Shown here: positions 16,660 to 25,550 of the stretch, piece after piece
Layout: each line of letters starts with the position of its first letter
Position numbering within the stretch: the stretch's first letter is position 1
Origin: JBFMFB01 sp040752115
GTDB lineage: Bacteria > Pseudomonadota > Gammaproteobacteria > Burkholderiales > Sulfuricellaceae
DNA length: 64,000 nucleotides
Assembly: GCA_040752115.1 (NCBI GenBank)
Contig: JBFMFB010000010.1
Coordinates: 1 to 64,000 of the forward strand
Reading direction: 5' to 3'
Position numbers and translations under genes: made by a program
Notes under the pieces: model-generated
What the model was told of the DNA's origin: nothing
Database searches by the model: none
What the model saw: the letters and a program-made list of their open reading frames with translations, nothing else

Positions 16660-17694
16660 ATGGATACTCTGACGATCATCCGGCCGGACGACTGGCACCT
16701 GCATCTACGCGACGGCGAGCAGATGCGCGACGTGCTGCCCGATACCGTGCGCCGCTTTGGCCGCGCCATCATCATGCCCAATCTCCGGCCGCCGGTTACC
16801 ACCACCGGTATGGCAGCGGCATATCGCGAGCGCATCCTTGCTGCGCTGCCGCCTGGATCGCGCTTCCAGCCCCTGATGACGCTTTATCTGACGGACAACA
16901 CGCCGCCTGCCGAAATCGCCAGGGCAAGGGACAGCGGCATCGTCCACGGCATCAAGCTCTACCCGGCGGGCGCGACCACCAACTCCGATTCCGGCGTGAC
17001 CGATATCGCCAGGTGTCATGCCACGCTGGAGGAGATGGAAAAGCAGGACTTGCCGCTGCTGGTGCACGGCGAAGTCACCGATCCGGAGGTGGACGTTTTC
17101 GACCGGGAGAAGGCGTTCATCGAGCGCGTGCTGGCGCCGCTGACGGCGCGCTTTCCGGGGTTGAGGGTGGTGCTGGAACACGTGACCACGCGCGACGGCG
17201 TGGAATTCGTCAAGACTGCGTCGAATCGCGTCGCGGCGACGCTCACGGCGCACCATCTGCTGCTCAACCGCAACGCGATGTTCGCCGGTGGCCTGCGTCC
17301 GCATCATTACTGCCTGCCGGTGCTGAAGCGCGAAGCGCATCGGCAGGCGCTGCTGGAAGCGGCTGTCAGCGGTGACCCGAAGTTTTTCCTCGGCACCGAC
17401 AGCGCGCCCCATGCCAGGGGCGCCAAGGAATCCGCCTGCGGTTGCGCCGGCATCTACACCGCCCATGCCGCCATCGAACTCTACGCCGAGGCATTCGAGC
17501 AGGCGGGCGCGCTGGATCGGCTGGAAGGGTTCGCGAGCTTTTACGGCGCGGATTTCTACGGGCTGCCGCGCAATGCGGAAACGATCACCCTGGCAAAAGA
17601 AATGCAAGAGGTACCGGAAACGCTGCCGTTCGGGCCGGATTCTCTGGTTCCCTTCCGGGCGGGCGCTATAATAACTTGGCGACTGGCGGGTTAG
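16660..17694 (+). CDS. pyrC: dihydroorotase, class II
   Basis: Cyclises carbamoyl-aspartate to dihydroorotate in pyrimidine synthesis. The 344-aa enzyme has the zinc motif DDWHLHLRDG (about residues 11-20), the carbamylated lysine in GIKLYPAGATTNSDSG, and the metal aspartate in FFLGTDSAPHAR. The ATG at 16660 follows a GGGAAACGAAAC leader; the earlier ATG at 16597 lies inside the efflux gene. Confidence 0.97.
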   Translation: MDTLTIIRPDDWHLHLRDGEQMRDVLPDTVRRFGRAIIMPNLRPPVTTTGMAAAYRERILAALPPGSRFQPLMTLYLTDNTPPAEIARARDSGIVHGIKLYPAGATTNSDSGVTDIARCHATLEEMEKQDLPLLVHGEVTDPEVDVFDREKAFIERVLAPLTARFPGLRVVLEHVTTRDGVEFVKTASNRVAATLTAHHLLLNRNAMFAGGLRPHHYCLPVLKREAHRQALLEAAVSGDPKFFLGTDSAPHARGAKESACGCAGIYTAHAAIELYAEAFEQAGALDRLEGFASFYGADFYGLPRNAETITLAKEMQEVPETLPFGPDSLVPFRAGAIITWRLAG

Positions 17695-17743
17695 CGCAAG
17701 AATCGGTTTCTGGCCGCAAGGCGAAAAAAGGAAACATCTTGAA

Positions 17744-17783
17744 GGGGCGGCTTTAGCCGTCCATGGGCGACTGAAGTTGCCCC
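17744..17783. repeat. 40-base near-perfect palindrome, possible bidirectional terminator
   Basis: GGGGCGGCTTTAGCC and GACTGAAGTTGCCCC pair through the whole element, with G-U pairs where the halves differ. It lies between the convergent ends of pyrC and a cytochrome gene, but no T run follows, so termination is uncertain. Confidence 0.6.
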
Positions 17784-17860
17784 TACGGGGTTCATCGTTC
17801 CTTTAGCGCATAAAAATCGCGAAAAATCAAGGAATTGCACGTGTTTCTTGAGGGTCAGCC

Positions 17861-18595
17861 TTATTTAATGTGGCAGGTCAGGCAGAGGCCGCTCTGGGAA
17901 TTGGGCCTCCGCAGGAACGTGCCATAGGTGGGGTCGTGGGGGTTGTGGCAGGTTCCGCATTGGACCATGCCGTTGTAGAGCTTCAGCCCTGCGCTTTCGA
18001 CAACGGCCGCATTGGCCAGTTGGGGGTTGACGACATTGTCGTAGAACATGTTGATTGGGTGGTTCTTGCTCAAGTCAGTGCCGAGAAACGCCCGGCGAAC
18101 TTCGGGGGAGGCGATGCCCGACTCGAAGTGGCAGGCGCCGCACGAGTCGGCAGTGAAATCTTTCGACATCCTCCGGTGGCGGGTCGCGGCCTGATAGCCG
18201 GTATCCGGTTTGGTGATGACGGAATCCACCGCGATCGTGCCGTCATGACAGGAAAGGCACAAGGCGGAAGAGCTGCTGCTGTCCGGCTGGGACGGTCTGG
18301 ACTTGAGGGTGGGAGAACTATACAGGGTATAGAAGGCGGTGGAATAGGGCCGGTTCCAGTAGAGGTCGGTGGAAGTGGGCGTGCTGTGGGGAGTGTGGCA
18401 GTAGACGCAGGGGTCGCTATAGGTGTTGTAAATGTAGGGTGCCCCGTGCTTGTAGGCGCTCCCCATGCCAGAACTCAAGTCATGGCGTGAGCCGACCAGA
18501 CCTACCGCCGACGCGGCGCATGTCCACAACAGGATGCTGGCCAGCGACAAAAAAATGGCGGCTGGCCTGAGATGGCGGGTATTCTGCTGCAGCAT
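17861..18595 (-). CDS. periplasmic five-heme c-type cytochrome
   Basis: The 244-aa precursor has a signal peptide (cleaved near ASA, residue 29) and five CxxCH motifs: CVYCH, CLSCH, CGACH, CGTCH and CLTCH. A conserved GSRHDLS precedes the first heme. It is a multiheme cytochrome of the doubled-CXXCH type, probably an electron carrier in the periplasm. It is a clear paralogue of the next gene, from which it is separated by about 208 bases. Confidence 0.88.
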   Translation of the reverse strand: MLQQNTRHLRPAAIFLSLASILLWTCAASAVGLVGSRHDLSSGMGSAYKHGAPYIYNTYSDPCVYCHTPHSTPTSTDLYWNRPYSTAFYTLYSSPTLKSRPSQPDSSSSSALCLSCHDGTIAVDSVITKPDTGYQAATRHRRMSKDFTADSCGACHFESGIASPEVRRAFLGTDLSKNHPINMFYDNVVNPQLANAAVVESAGLKLYNGMVQCGTCHNPHDPTYGTFLRRPNSQSGLCLTCHIK

Positions 18596-18735
18596 AAGCG
18601 ACTTATCCTTCTACCTTCCAGCTTCCGGGATTGTGGGATTTTTTTCCCCGGAATCTTTATTGTCGAAACACCCCGCCGCCGATCGGGCGGCAAGGCGTCG
18701 CGGGGAAATTCGCTGGCTGGCTGCCGGGACAATTT

Positions 18736-18759
18736 GGGCCCTGCCTTGCGGCAGGGCCC
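18736..18759 (-). terminator. hairpin between the two cytochrome genes
   Basis: GGGCCCTGCC, loop TTGC and GGCAGGGCCC form a perfect 10-bp stem just after the stop of the upstream cytochrome gene. Only a short AAATT follows on the minus strand. It may attenuate or stabilise rather than terminate. Confidence 0.4.
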
Positions 18760-18803
18760 TTCGGCTGCTGGATATTCAGCGCTCCCCCGCTGCGATGTCG
18801 ATG

Positions 18804-19532
18804 CTACTTGGTATGACAGGTCTGGCAGAGGGCGCTTGCGGCATTTGATGTCCGCAGGAACGGCCCGTTATTGGTGTTGTGCGGATCGTGGCAGGTCGCG
18901 CACTGGACCTTGTTGCCCTCGTAAAGCTTCAGGCCCGCGCTGGTCACCGTGGCGGCAGGCGCAAGCCCGGTGTTTACAGTGTTGTCATAGATCATGTTTA
19001 CGGGGTGGTCGTTGCTCAGGTCGGTACCGAGAAAGGCTTTTTCGGGGCCGGGAATGCCGGCCTCATTGTGGCAGGCGCCGCAGGAGTCCGCCGCAAGCGA
19101 TACGTCCATCCTTCTGTGCGTCGTCGATACGGTATAGGACTGCTTCGGCGGCCGCAGGATGGAGTCCACCGCAATGGTGCCGTCATGGCAGGAAAGACAT
19201 AGCGCGGAAGAGCTGCTGGCACCGGTAGGCTGGGTCGGCGTCAACTTCGAGGTGGGCGAGCTATAGAGGGTATAACTGGCGGTGGAAAACGGCCTGTTCC
19301 ACAGCAGCTTGCCGTTATTATCGGTGTTGGCACTGTGCGGCGTATGGCAATAAACGCACACTTGGCCGTAGTTGGTGTAGACGTTTGGCGCCCCGTGCGG
19401 AAAAGCCGATCCCATGCCATTGCTCAGATCGTGTCTCGAGCCGACCACCCCTGCTTGGGCAGCAAACGGCAGGATGGCAACCGCGGCGGCGGTCGCTATC
19501 AGTAACTTGGCGATATTGGCTAGTATGCGCAT
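18804..19532 (-). CDS. periplasmic five-heme c-type cytochrome
   Basis: The precursor is about 242 aa from the ATG at 19532, preceded by AAGGATCG; an ATG at 19592 lacks such support. A signal peptide ends near AAQA. Five heme motifs follow: CVYCH, CLSCH, CGACH, CATCH and CQTCH. It shares the GSRHDLS motif, the ALCLSCHDGTIAVDS block and FLGTDLS with its downstream neighbour; I estimate just over half of residues identical. Function beyond electron transfer is not known. Confidence 0.88.
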   Translation of the reverse strand: MRILANIAKLLIATAAAVAILPFAAQAGVVGSRHDLSNGMGSAFPHGAPNVYTNYGQVCVYCHTPHSANTDNNGKLLWNRPFSTASYTLYSSPTSKLTPTQPTGASSSSALCLSCHDGTIAVDSILRPPKQSYTVSTTHRRMDVSLAADSCGACHNEAGIPGPEKAFLGTDLSNDHPVNMIYDNTVNTGLAPAATVTSAGLKLYEGNKVQCATCHDPHNTNNGPFLRTSNAASALCQTCHTK

Positions 19533-19748
19533 GTTTTCGATCCTTAGTGTTAGGGGCGCCGCTTTAACCCCAGCGACGAATAAGCTACACAACCGCTCGT
19601 AAATAAAATATTACATTTGGATAAAAAGGATAAAAAGCTTTTGGAGGATAGTAGAGTATTTTGATGGGCAAGGCAAGATTTTTTAAACAAGGTCTAACAG
19701 GACGAACTTGTCTGAAATTCACCCGCCCCGGGGAATTTGGTGTGTCTA

Positions 19749-19757
19749 TGGTAAAAT
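19749..19757 (+). promoter_or_regulatory. extended -10 promoter of rnpB
   Basis: TGGTAAAAT matches the extended -10 (TGnTATAAT) with one mismatch, and its end lies 7 bases before the predicted 5' end of RNase P RNA. No good -35 was found, as is common for extended -10 promoters. Confidence 0.6.
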
Positions 19758-19764
19758 ATCGTCG

Positions 19765-20276
19765 GAAGCTGGCTAGGCAGTCGCTGCGCGGGAAACCGCG
19801 GAGAGGAAAGTCCGGGCTCCGCAGAGCGGGATGCCGGCTAACGGCCGGAGGCCGCAAGGTCATGGAAAGTGCCACAGAAAACGGAGCGGAGCGGAGTTTC
19901 GGTGCAGGCTAACCTTCGGGTTGGCACAGCCGGGATGATGCTTGAATACTCCCTTTTTGGTGTTGAGGGCAAACCCGAAGGTTATGCCGGAGCCAAAATG
20001 ATACCGCCCAAGCACGGGGCAACCCGTGCCGGCAAGGGTGAAAAGGCGCGTCCTCCGCAAGGAGGGCGGGCAGGGGCGCAAGCCTCTGTCAGGTAAGAGC
20101 TCACCGCGCCCCTGGTAACAGGGGTGGCAGGGCAAACCCCATCCGGAGCAAGACCAAATAGGGGAACGATGGCGTGGCTCGCGCCGTTCCCGGGTAGGTT
20201 GCTGGAGCGTGCGGGTAACCGCTCGCCTAGAGGGATGACTGCCCACGACAGAACCCGGCTTATCGGCCGGCTTCCC
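19765..20276 (+). ncRNA. rnpB: RNase P RNA, bacterial class A
   Basis: The catalytic RNA that removes tRNA 5' leaders. The conserved 5' helix GAAGCTGGC pairs with GCCGGCTTC at the 3' end. Diagnostic segments include GAGAGGAAAGTCCGGGCTCC near the 5' end, the GCCACAGAAA block, and ATGACTGCCCACGACAGAAC before the 3' helix. The length is about 510 bases, long for class A, with a repetitive middle. Boundaries are good to a few bases. Confidence 0.95.
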
Positions 20277-20511
20277 TGATTTCCTCATGAAATTTCCTCG
20301 TCGGCGAACGGCAGTTCGCTGGCGGCGGAAATATTTCCTTAATGCCTCCCGTTCGTCCGTCGGCGCTAGCCCGCGGCTTCCGCCCCTTGCGTATCTTGCC
20401 AAACAACATTCATTTGTTTTCGTATCCCTTTATTTCTAAAGAACATAAATTCCGGTTAATCATTTCCTCAGTAAGTTGTTGTCTTGAAAAAAGAAAATGC
20501 GGTCAATCCTC
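20277..20511. other. spacer between rnpB and the mraZ promoter
   Basis: No gene is seen. A stem GCGAAC/GTTCGC with outer TTTCC/GGAAA pairs at about 20295-20333, followed by TATTTCCTT, may be the rnpB terminator (weak). The rest is AT-rich. Confidence 0.45.
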
Positions 20512-20540
20512 TTGACCCCCCCTTTTTTTTTAACTATAGT
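20512..20540 (+). promoter_or_regulatory. sigma70 promoter of the dcw cluster
   Basis: TTGACC (20512-20517) and TATAGT (20535-20540) are separated by exactly 17 bases. Transcription should begin near 20547, inside the MraZ operator. Confidence 0.75.
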
Positions 20541-20574
20541 GGGGCTCCGTGGTGAAAAGTGGGGAATTGTGGGG
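20539..20574 (+). promoter_or_regulatory. MraZ operator
   Basis: Four copies GTGGGG, GTGGTG, GTGGGG, GTGGGG start at 20539, 20549, 20559 and 20569. The 10-base spacing is that of the known MraZ box repeats. Overlap with the -10 end and start point fits autorepression by MraZ. Confidence 0.85.
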
Positions 20575-20612
20575 GATTCTCGCTGATTGCCGCCAAATCA
20601 AAAGGGGAGGCC

Positions 20613-21059
20613 ATGTTTCGCGGCGTAGCTACGCTCAATCTGGATAGCAAGGGGAGGCTGGCGGTGCCGTCGCGGCATCGCGAGTTCCTGTTGTCCTATT
20701 GCGGCGGGCGCCTCGTCATTACCGCCGATCCGAGCAAGTGCCTGCTGATCTATCCGCTTCCCGACTGGGAGCCGATCGAGAGGAAACTCAACAGCCTGTC
20801 CAGCTTCAATCCCCAGACGCGCAGCCTGCAGCGGCTGCTGGTGGGCAATGCCGGCGACGCCGAACTGGACAGCGCCGGACGGATTCTGGTCGCGCCTCCG
20901 CTGCGGCAGTTTGCCGGACTGGAAAAAAGCGTGGTGCTAGTGGGGCAGGGAAACAAGTTCGAGCTGTGGGACGAAGAGAAATGGAGCCAGCAAATGAGCG
21001 AGGCGCTGGTGTTCCGGGACGGCGGTATTCCGCCGGAACTGGAGGGTTTCTCGTTGTGA
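20613..21059 (+). CDS. mraZ: transcriptional regulator MraZ
   Basis: DNA-binding protein of 148 aa that represses its own dcw operon in known systems. It has the two AbrB-like MraZ repeats (FRGVATLNLDSKGRLAVPSRHR at the start, with the second around DSAGRILVAPPLRQF). The ATG at 20613 follows GGGGAGG. The operator lies 40 bases upstream. It overlaps rsmH by 4 bases. Confidence 0.96.
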   Translation: MFRGVATLNLDSKGRLAVPSRHREFLLSYCGGRLVITADPSKCLLIYPLPDWEPIERKLNSLSSFNPQTRSLQRLLVGNAGDAELDSAGRILVAPPLRQFAGLEKSVVLVGQGNKFELWDEEKWSQQMSEALVFRDGGIPPELEGFSL

Positions 21060-21991
21060 GCGGCGGAGCGGGGCACGCCACGGTCCTGCTGCAGGAAGCG
21101 GTTGATGCGTTGAACATCCGGCCCGACGGCATTTATGTGGATGGCACGTTCGGCCGCGGCGGCCATAGCCGCCTGATCCTGGAGCGGCTGGGGCCGGAGG
21201 GGCGCCTGATCGCGCTGGATCGGGACGAGGCCGCAGTGGCGGCAGCCGGGGATATAGCCGATCGGCGCTTCTGCATTGTCCATCGCTCTTTCGCGAAGCT
21301 TGCCGAGGTTTTGCGAGAGTTGGCGGTGCCTCGCGTGAACGGGGTGCTGTTGGACTTGGGGGTTTCGTCTCCACAGATCGACGAGGCTTCCCGCGGTTTC
21401 AGCTTCCGGCTGGACGGACCGCTGGACATGCGGATGGATACGAGTCGCGGGCAAACCGCGGCACAGTGGCTGGCAGCGGTTTCCCAGAAAGAGCTGGAAG
21501 AGGTGCTGAGGGACTATGGTGAAGAACGGTTTGCTAAACAGATTGCAAGATCGATTGTTGCGGCGCGAGCGAGAGAATCTCTCGCTACTACGCGACAGCT
21601 TGCCCAGATCGTGGCAAAGGCGGTGCCCAAGCGTGAGCCAGGCCAAGACCCGGCGACGCGCACCTTTCAGGCTATACGGATTTTCCTCAATCAGGAGCTT
21701 GAGGAGTTGTCGCTAGTATTGCCGCAATGCATCGACATTCTGGCGCCGCATGGACGGCTGGTAGTGATCAGTTTTCATTCGCTGGAAGACCGGATGGTAA
21801 AGCGTTATATGCGGGAGGCTTCGCGGCCGGACCGCTTGCCGGAGAAACTGCCGGTGCGGGCGAAGGATGTGTATGCCCCGAAGTTGCTTCTGGTAGGCAA
21901 GGCAGTGCGGCCGTCGGCCGCGGAAATAGCCAACAATCCGCGCTCCCGGAGTGCGGTCATGCGAGTGGCGGAGCGTTCGGATGTGCGTTGA
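21056..21991 (+). CDS. rsmH: 16S rRNA (cytosine1402-N4)-methyltransferase
   Basis: Methylates N4 of C1402, the same base that RsmI (at 10.4 kb) modifies on the ribose. The 311-aa product has the AdoMet motif GTFGRGGHS and the LDLGVSSPQID and FHSLEDRMVKR blocks. The GTG at 21056 overlaps the mraZ stop (GTGA) and gives the family start. Confidence 0.95.
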   Translation: MSGGAGHATVLLQEAVDALNIRPDGIYVDGTFGRGGHSRLILERLGPEGRLIALDRDEAAVAAAGDIADRRFCIVHRSFAKLAEVLRELAVPRVNGVLLDLGVSSPQIDEASRGFSFRLDGPLDMRMDTSRGQTAAQWLAAVSQKELEEVLRDYGEERFAKQIARSIVAARARESLATTRQLAQIVAKAVPKREPGQDPATRTFQAIRIFLNQELEELSLVLPQCIDILAPHGRLVVISFHSLEDRMVKRYMREASRPDRLPEKLPVRAKDVYAPKLLLVGKAVRPSAAEIANNPRSRSAVMRVAERSDVR

Positions 21992-22003
21992 GGGTGGAGC
22001 GCC

Positions 22004-22291
22004 ATGACCAAGCTCAATTTGCTGCTGGTGATGGTGCTGATCGTTTGCGCGCTGGGTGTGGTCACTTCTCAACACAAAGCGCGCAAGCTGTTTGTGGAGC
22101 TGGAGCAGGAGCAGTCGCTGGCGAAGCAGATGGACGTGGAGTGGGGGCAGCTGCAACTGGAGCAGAGCACCTGGGCGATGCATTCGAGAATTGAAAAGAT
22201 CGCGGGTACCTATTTGCAAATGCGCGTGCCGGAATCTTCCCGCATCCAGGTCGTGCCGGTGGATGTGCCGAAACAGGAGGGGCGGCCATGA
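22004..22291 (+). CDS. ftsL: cell division protein FtsL
   Basis: Bitopic divisome protein of 95 aa with a short cytoplasmic tail, a membrane helix (about 4-21) and a coiled coil (about 27-65). It acts with FtsB and FtsQ to activate FtsWI. It overlaps ftsI by 4 bases. Confidence 0.9.
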   Translation: MTKLNLLLVMVLIVCALGVVTSQHKARKLFVELEQEQSLAKQMDVEWGQLQLEQSTWAMHSRIEKIAGTYLQMRVPESSRIQVVPVDVPKQEGRP

Positions 22292-24021
22292 ACTTGGCGG
22301 CGGTCGCAGCCCAAAAAGTACGGCTGACTGCTTGGCGCGCGCGGGTGCTGATCGGATTGCTGCTGCTTTGTTTCCTGGCGCTGCTGGCGCGCGCTTGGTA
22401 TCTGCAGGGCTTGAACAATGAGTTTTTGCGGGCAAAAGGAGACGCCCGTTACAGCCGGGTAATCGAGCTTTCCGCCCATCGCGGCATGATCACCGATCGA
22501 CTGGGAGAGCCGCTGGCAATCAGTACGCCGGTCGAGTCCGTATGGGCGAGTCCGCAGGACGTAGAGGCGACGCCGGAAAAGAAGCAGCAATTGGCGAAAT
22601 TGCTGGATATGGGCGTGGGGGAGCTGAACCGGCGCCTGACGGGCACCCAGCGTGAATTTGTATATCTCAAGCGTCAGTTGCCGCCTGAACAGGCCGCCCG
22701 TGTCATGCAAATCGGCATTCCCGGAATTTTTCTGCAGCGCGAGTACCGCCGCTACTATCCAGCGGGCGAAGTGATGGCGCACGTGCTGGGCTTTGCTGGT
22801 GTCGACGAGAACGGCCAGGAGGGACTGGAACTCGCCTACCAGAACTGGCTGGCGGGCAAGCCTGGCAGCCGCCACGTGATCAAGGACCGTCTAGGCCACA
22901 TCGTCGAGGATGTGGAGAGCATCCGGGTTCCCCAGGACGGGCAGGATCTCACCCTCAGCATCGACCGCAAGATCCAGTATCTCGCTTACCGCGAATTGAA
23001 GGCAGCGGTGCAGACGCACAAAGCCAAAGCGGGGGCGGTGGTGGTGCTGGATGCCAAAACCGGTGAGGTATTGGCGCTGGCCAACTGGCCCTCGTACAAC
23101 CCTAATAACCGCGGCAAGCTGAACAGCAATCTGACCCGGAACCGCACCATTACCGATATCTTCGAACCCGGCTCGACTCTCAAGCCGATCACTGCGGCGG
23201 CGGCACTGGAAGCGGGGAAATTCAGGGCGGACAGCCTGATTCAGACCGCGCCGGGGACATTTTCGATCGGGCCGGCGACGATCCACGACGCGCATCCTCT
23301 GGGGACGCTGACCGTGGCCCAGGTCATCCAGAAATCGAGCAACGTCGGCGCCGCAAAAATGGCGCTGGCGTTGCAGCCGGAATATCTGTGGGGAATGTTC
23401 GACCGCCTGGGATTCGGCAAGCAGCCGCACAGCGGCTTCCCCGGCGAGGCTTCCGGCAAGCTGCGGCCGCACCAAGCCTGGCGCCCGATCGAGCAGGCCA
23501 CCATGGCCTACGGCCATGGCATTTCGGTCAGCCTGCTGCAGCTCGCCCGCGCCTATACGGTGTTCGCCTCGGACGGCGAGTTGAAGCCGCTGTCGCTGCT
23601 GAAAACCGATGCGCCCCCGGCCGGCGTCCAGGCAATTTCGCCGGCGACGGCGCAGGCCGTGCGCTCGATGTTGGAGTCGGTGGTGCAGCCGGGCGGTACC
23701 GCGCCGCGTGCCCAGGTGACCGGCTACCGGGTGGCGGGGAAGACAGGTACCGCGCATAAGCAGGAAAACGGCGGCTATGCGGCGGACAAATACGTGTCGT
23801 CGTTCGTCGGGTTTGCACCGGCGACGAATCCGCGCCTGATCATCGCGGTGATGATCGACGAGCCCGGCAACGGCCAGTACTACGGCGGGGCGGTGGCGGC
23901 ACCGGTGTTCAGCAGCGTGATGGGCGGGGCACTGCGCATGCTCAGCATTCCGCCGGACGCTCCGGTGGGCAACACGGTGCTGCCGCCTGACGATGCGCCC
24001 GAAGTCAAGGAGGTGGTGTGA
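22288..24021 (+). CDS. ftsI: septal transpeptidase FtsI (PBP3)
   Basis: Class B penicillin-binding protein of 577 aa that cross-links septal peptidoglycan. It has an N-terminal membrane helix (about 20-40) and the catalytic motifs STLK at 296-299, SSN at 350-352 and KTGT at 485-488. It overlaps ftsL and murE by 4 bases each. Confidence 0.97.
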   Translation: MNLAAVAAQKVRLTAWRARVLIGLLLLCFLALLARAWYLQGLNNEFLRAKGDARYSRVIELSAHRGMITDRLGEPLAISTPVESVWASPQDVEATPEKKQQLAKLLDMGVGELNRRLTGTQREFVYLKRQLPPEQAARVMQIGIPGIFLQREYRRYYPAGEVMAHVLGFAGVDENGQEGLELAYQNWLAGKPGSRHVIKDRLGHIVEDVESIRVPQDGQDLTLSIDRKIQYLAYRELKAAVQTHKAKAGAVVVLDAKTGEVLALANWPSYNPNNRGKLNSNLTRNRTITDIFEPGSTLKPITAAAALEAGKFRADSLIQTAPGTFSIGPATIHDAHPLGTLTVAQVIQKSSNVGAAKMALALQPEYLWGMFDRLGFGKQPHSGFPGEASGKLRPHQAWRPIEQATMAYGHGISVSLLQLARAYTVFASDGELKPLSLLKTDAPPAGVQAISPATAQAVRSMLESVVQPGGTAPRAQVTGYRVAGKTGTAHKQENGGYAADKYVSSFVGFAPATNPRLIIAVMIDEPGNGQYYGGAVAAPVFSSVMGGALRMLSIPPDAPVGNTVLPPDDAPEVKEVV

Positions 24022-25550
24022 CCTCACAAGGCGGAAGGATGAAGGCGGAAGGCGGAAATGCGTTCGATTTCGCGCAGCTCGACCGGCTTGGCGTCAGGAT
24101 CGAGCGGCTGGTGGTCGACAGCCGGCGGGTGGAAGACGGGGATACCTTTGCCGCCTATCCGGGAGAAAGTCAGGACGGACGCCGCTTCATCGCCGAGGCG
24201 ATTGCGGCGGGCGCGAGCGCGGTGCTTTGGGATAAAGACGGCTTCGCCTGGGACCCCGGCTGGGAGGTGCCCAACCTGGGCATCGCGGGATTGCGCGACC
24301 GGATTGGCGAGATCGCAAGCCGCGTCTGCGGCGAGCCGTCGCGCCGCATGTGGATGATCGGCGTGACCGGGACCAACGGCAAGACGTCCTGCACGCACTG
24401 GCTGGCTCATGCCCTGACGGCGCTGGGCCGGAAGACCGCGGTGGTGGGCACGTTGGGCAACGGTTTCCCCGGCGCGCTTGCGCCTTCGGCTAACACCACG
24501 CCCGACGCGGTCACGCTGCATGTGCTGTTGAAAGATTATCTGGCGCAGGGCGCGGTCGCCGTGGCAATGGAGGTGTCTTCCCACGGTTTGGCGCAGGGGC
24601 GGGTCAACGGCGTCCGCTTCAACGTCGCGCTGCTGACCAACCTGTCGCGCGACCATCTCGACTACCACGGCGACATGGCGTCGTACGCGGCGGCGAAGGC
24701 CCGGCTGTTCGCCTGGGAAGGGCTGGAATACGCGGTGCTCAACCTCGACGATCCATTTGGCGCGGAGCTGGTGGAAAAGCTGGCCGGCAGCGGCGTCAAA
24801 GTCGCGGGGTACAGCCTAGAGGACAAGGCGGCACGCTGCGATTTTGTCGTGCATGGCCGCAACCTGAAGCTCGGTGCGGCGGGAATCCGCATGGAAGTGG
24901 CATGTCCGCAGGGTCGTGCCATCCTGGAAAGCCGCCTGCTCGGTCGCTTCAACGCCGCCAATCTGCTCGGCGTGCTGGGAGTTTTGCTGGCGAGCGGCAT
25001 CAAGCTGGATGAGGCAACGAAGGTGCTGGCGCAGGTCGAGGCGCCGCCGGGAAGGCTCCAGCGGCTGGGTGGCGACGGCAAGCCGCTGGTGGTGGTGGAT
25101 TACGCCCATACGCCGGATGCGCTGGAAAAAGTGCTGCAGACGTTGCGGGAAACAATGGCGGGATTCGAGGCGGCAGCGAAAAAGCCGAAGCTTTTCTGCG
25201 TGTTCGGCTGCGGCGGGCAGCGCGACCGGGGCAAGCGCCCCCTGATGGGGGAGGTGGCCTCTCGTTTGGCCGATTTCGCGGTCGTGACCAGCGACAATCC
25301 GCGCGGGGAGGAACCGCTTGCCATCATCGAGGAAATCGTGACCGGCATGGGTGCCAACTACCACGTGATCGAAGACCGCGCCGCGGCGATCGACTACGCC
25401 TTGGCCCAGGCACGTGCCTGCGACGTGGTGCTGATCGCGGGCAAGGGCCACGAGGCGTACCAGGAAATCAGGGGCGTCAGATTTCCGTTTTCGGATGCGG
25501 AGGTGGCGCAGCGGGCGCTGCACCTGAACGGAGGGCAGCGGCCATGCTGA
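24018..25550 (+). CDS. murE: UDP-MurNAc-tripeptide synthetase MurE
   Basis: Adds the third residue, here probably meso-diaminopimelate (DNPRGEEP motif fits), to UDP-MurNAc-L-Ala-D-Glu. The 510-aa product has the P-loop GVTGTNGKTSC and the ADP-binding DYAHTPDALEK. The GTG start overlaps the ftsI stop. Residues about 3-13 are encoded by AAGGCGG/AAGGATG heptads; the family domain starts near LDRLGVRIERL. ATG at 24039 is an alternative start, also inside the repeat. Confidence 0.95.
   Translation: MTSQGGRMKAEGGNAFDFAQLDRLGVRIERLVVDSRRVEDGDTFAAYPGESQDGRRFIAEAIAAGASAVLWDKDGFAWDPGWEVPNLGIAGLRDRIGEIASRVCGEPSRRMWMIGVTGTNGKTSCTHWLAHALTALGRKTAVVGTLGNGFPGALAPSANTTPDAVTLHVLLKDYLAQGAVAVAMEVSSHGLAQGRVNGVRFNVALLTNLSRDHLDYHGDMASYAAAKARLFAWEGLEYAVLNLDDPFGAELVEKLAGSGVKVAGYSLEDKAARCDFVVHGRNLKLGAAGIRMEVACPQGRAILESRLLGRFNAANLLGVLGVLLASGIKLDEATKVLAQVEAPPGRLQRLGGDGKPLVVVDYAHTPDALEKVLQTLRETMAGFEAAAKKPKLFCVFGCGGQRDRGKRPLMGEVASRLADFAVVTSDNPRGEEPLAIIEEIVTGMGANYHVIEDRAAAIDYALAQARACDVVLIAGKGHEAYQEIRGVRFPFSDAEVAQRALHLNGGQRPC
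24028..24058 (+). repeat. one-armed AAGGCGG/AAGGATG heptad tandem in murE 5' end
   Basis: Heptads AAGGCGG, AAGGATG, AAGGCGG, AAGGCGG follow directly after the GTG start of murE and are translated. The same unit family forms the paired element at murC/murB. No reverse-complement arm is seen within about 150 bases. Confidence 0.8.

Noticed and set aside
17861..19532. NapC/NrfH or octaheme nitrite reductase assignment for the cytochromes
   Set aside because: No membrane anchor of NapC type, no CxxCK motif and only five heme sites each.
19860..20402. Open frame antisense to RNase P RNA
   Set aside because: The DNA is explained fully by rnpB, whose conserved segments are clear.
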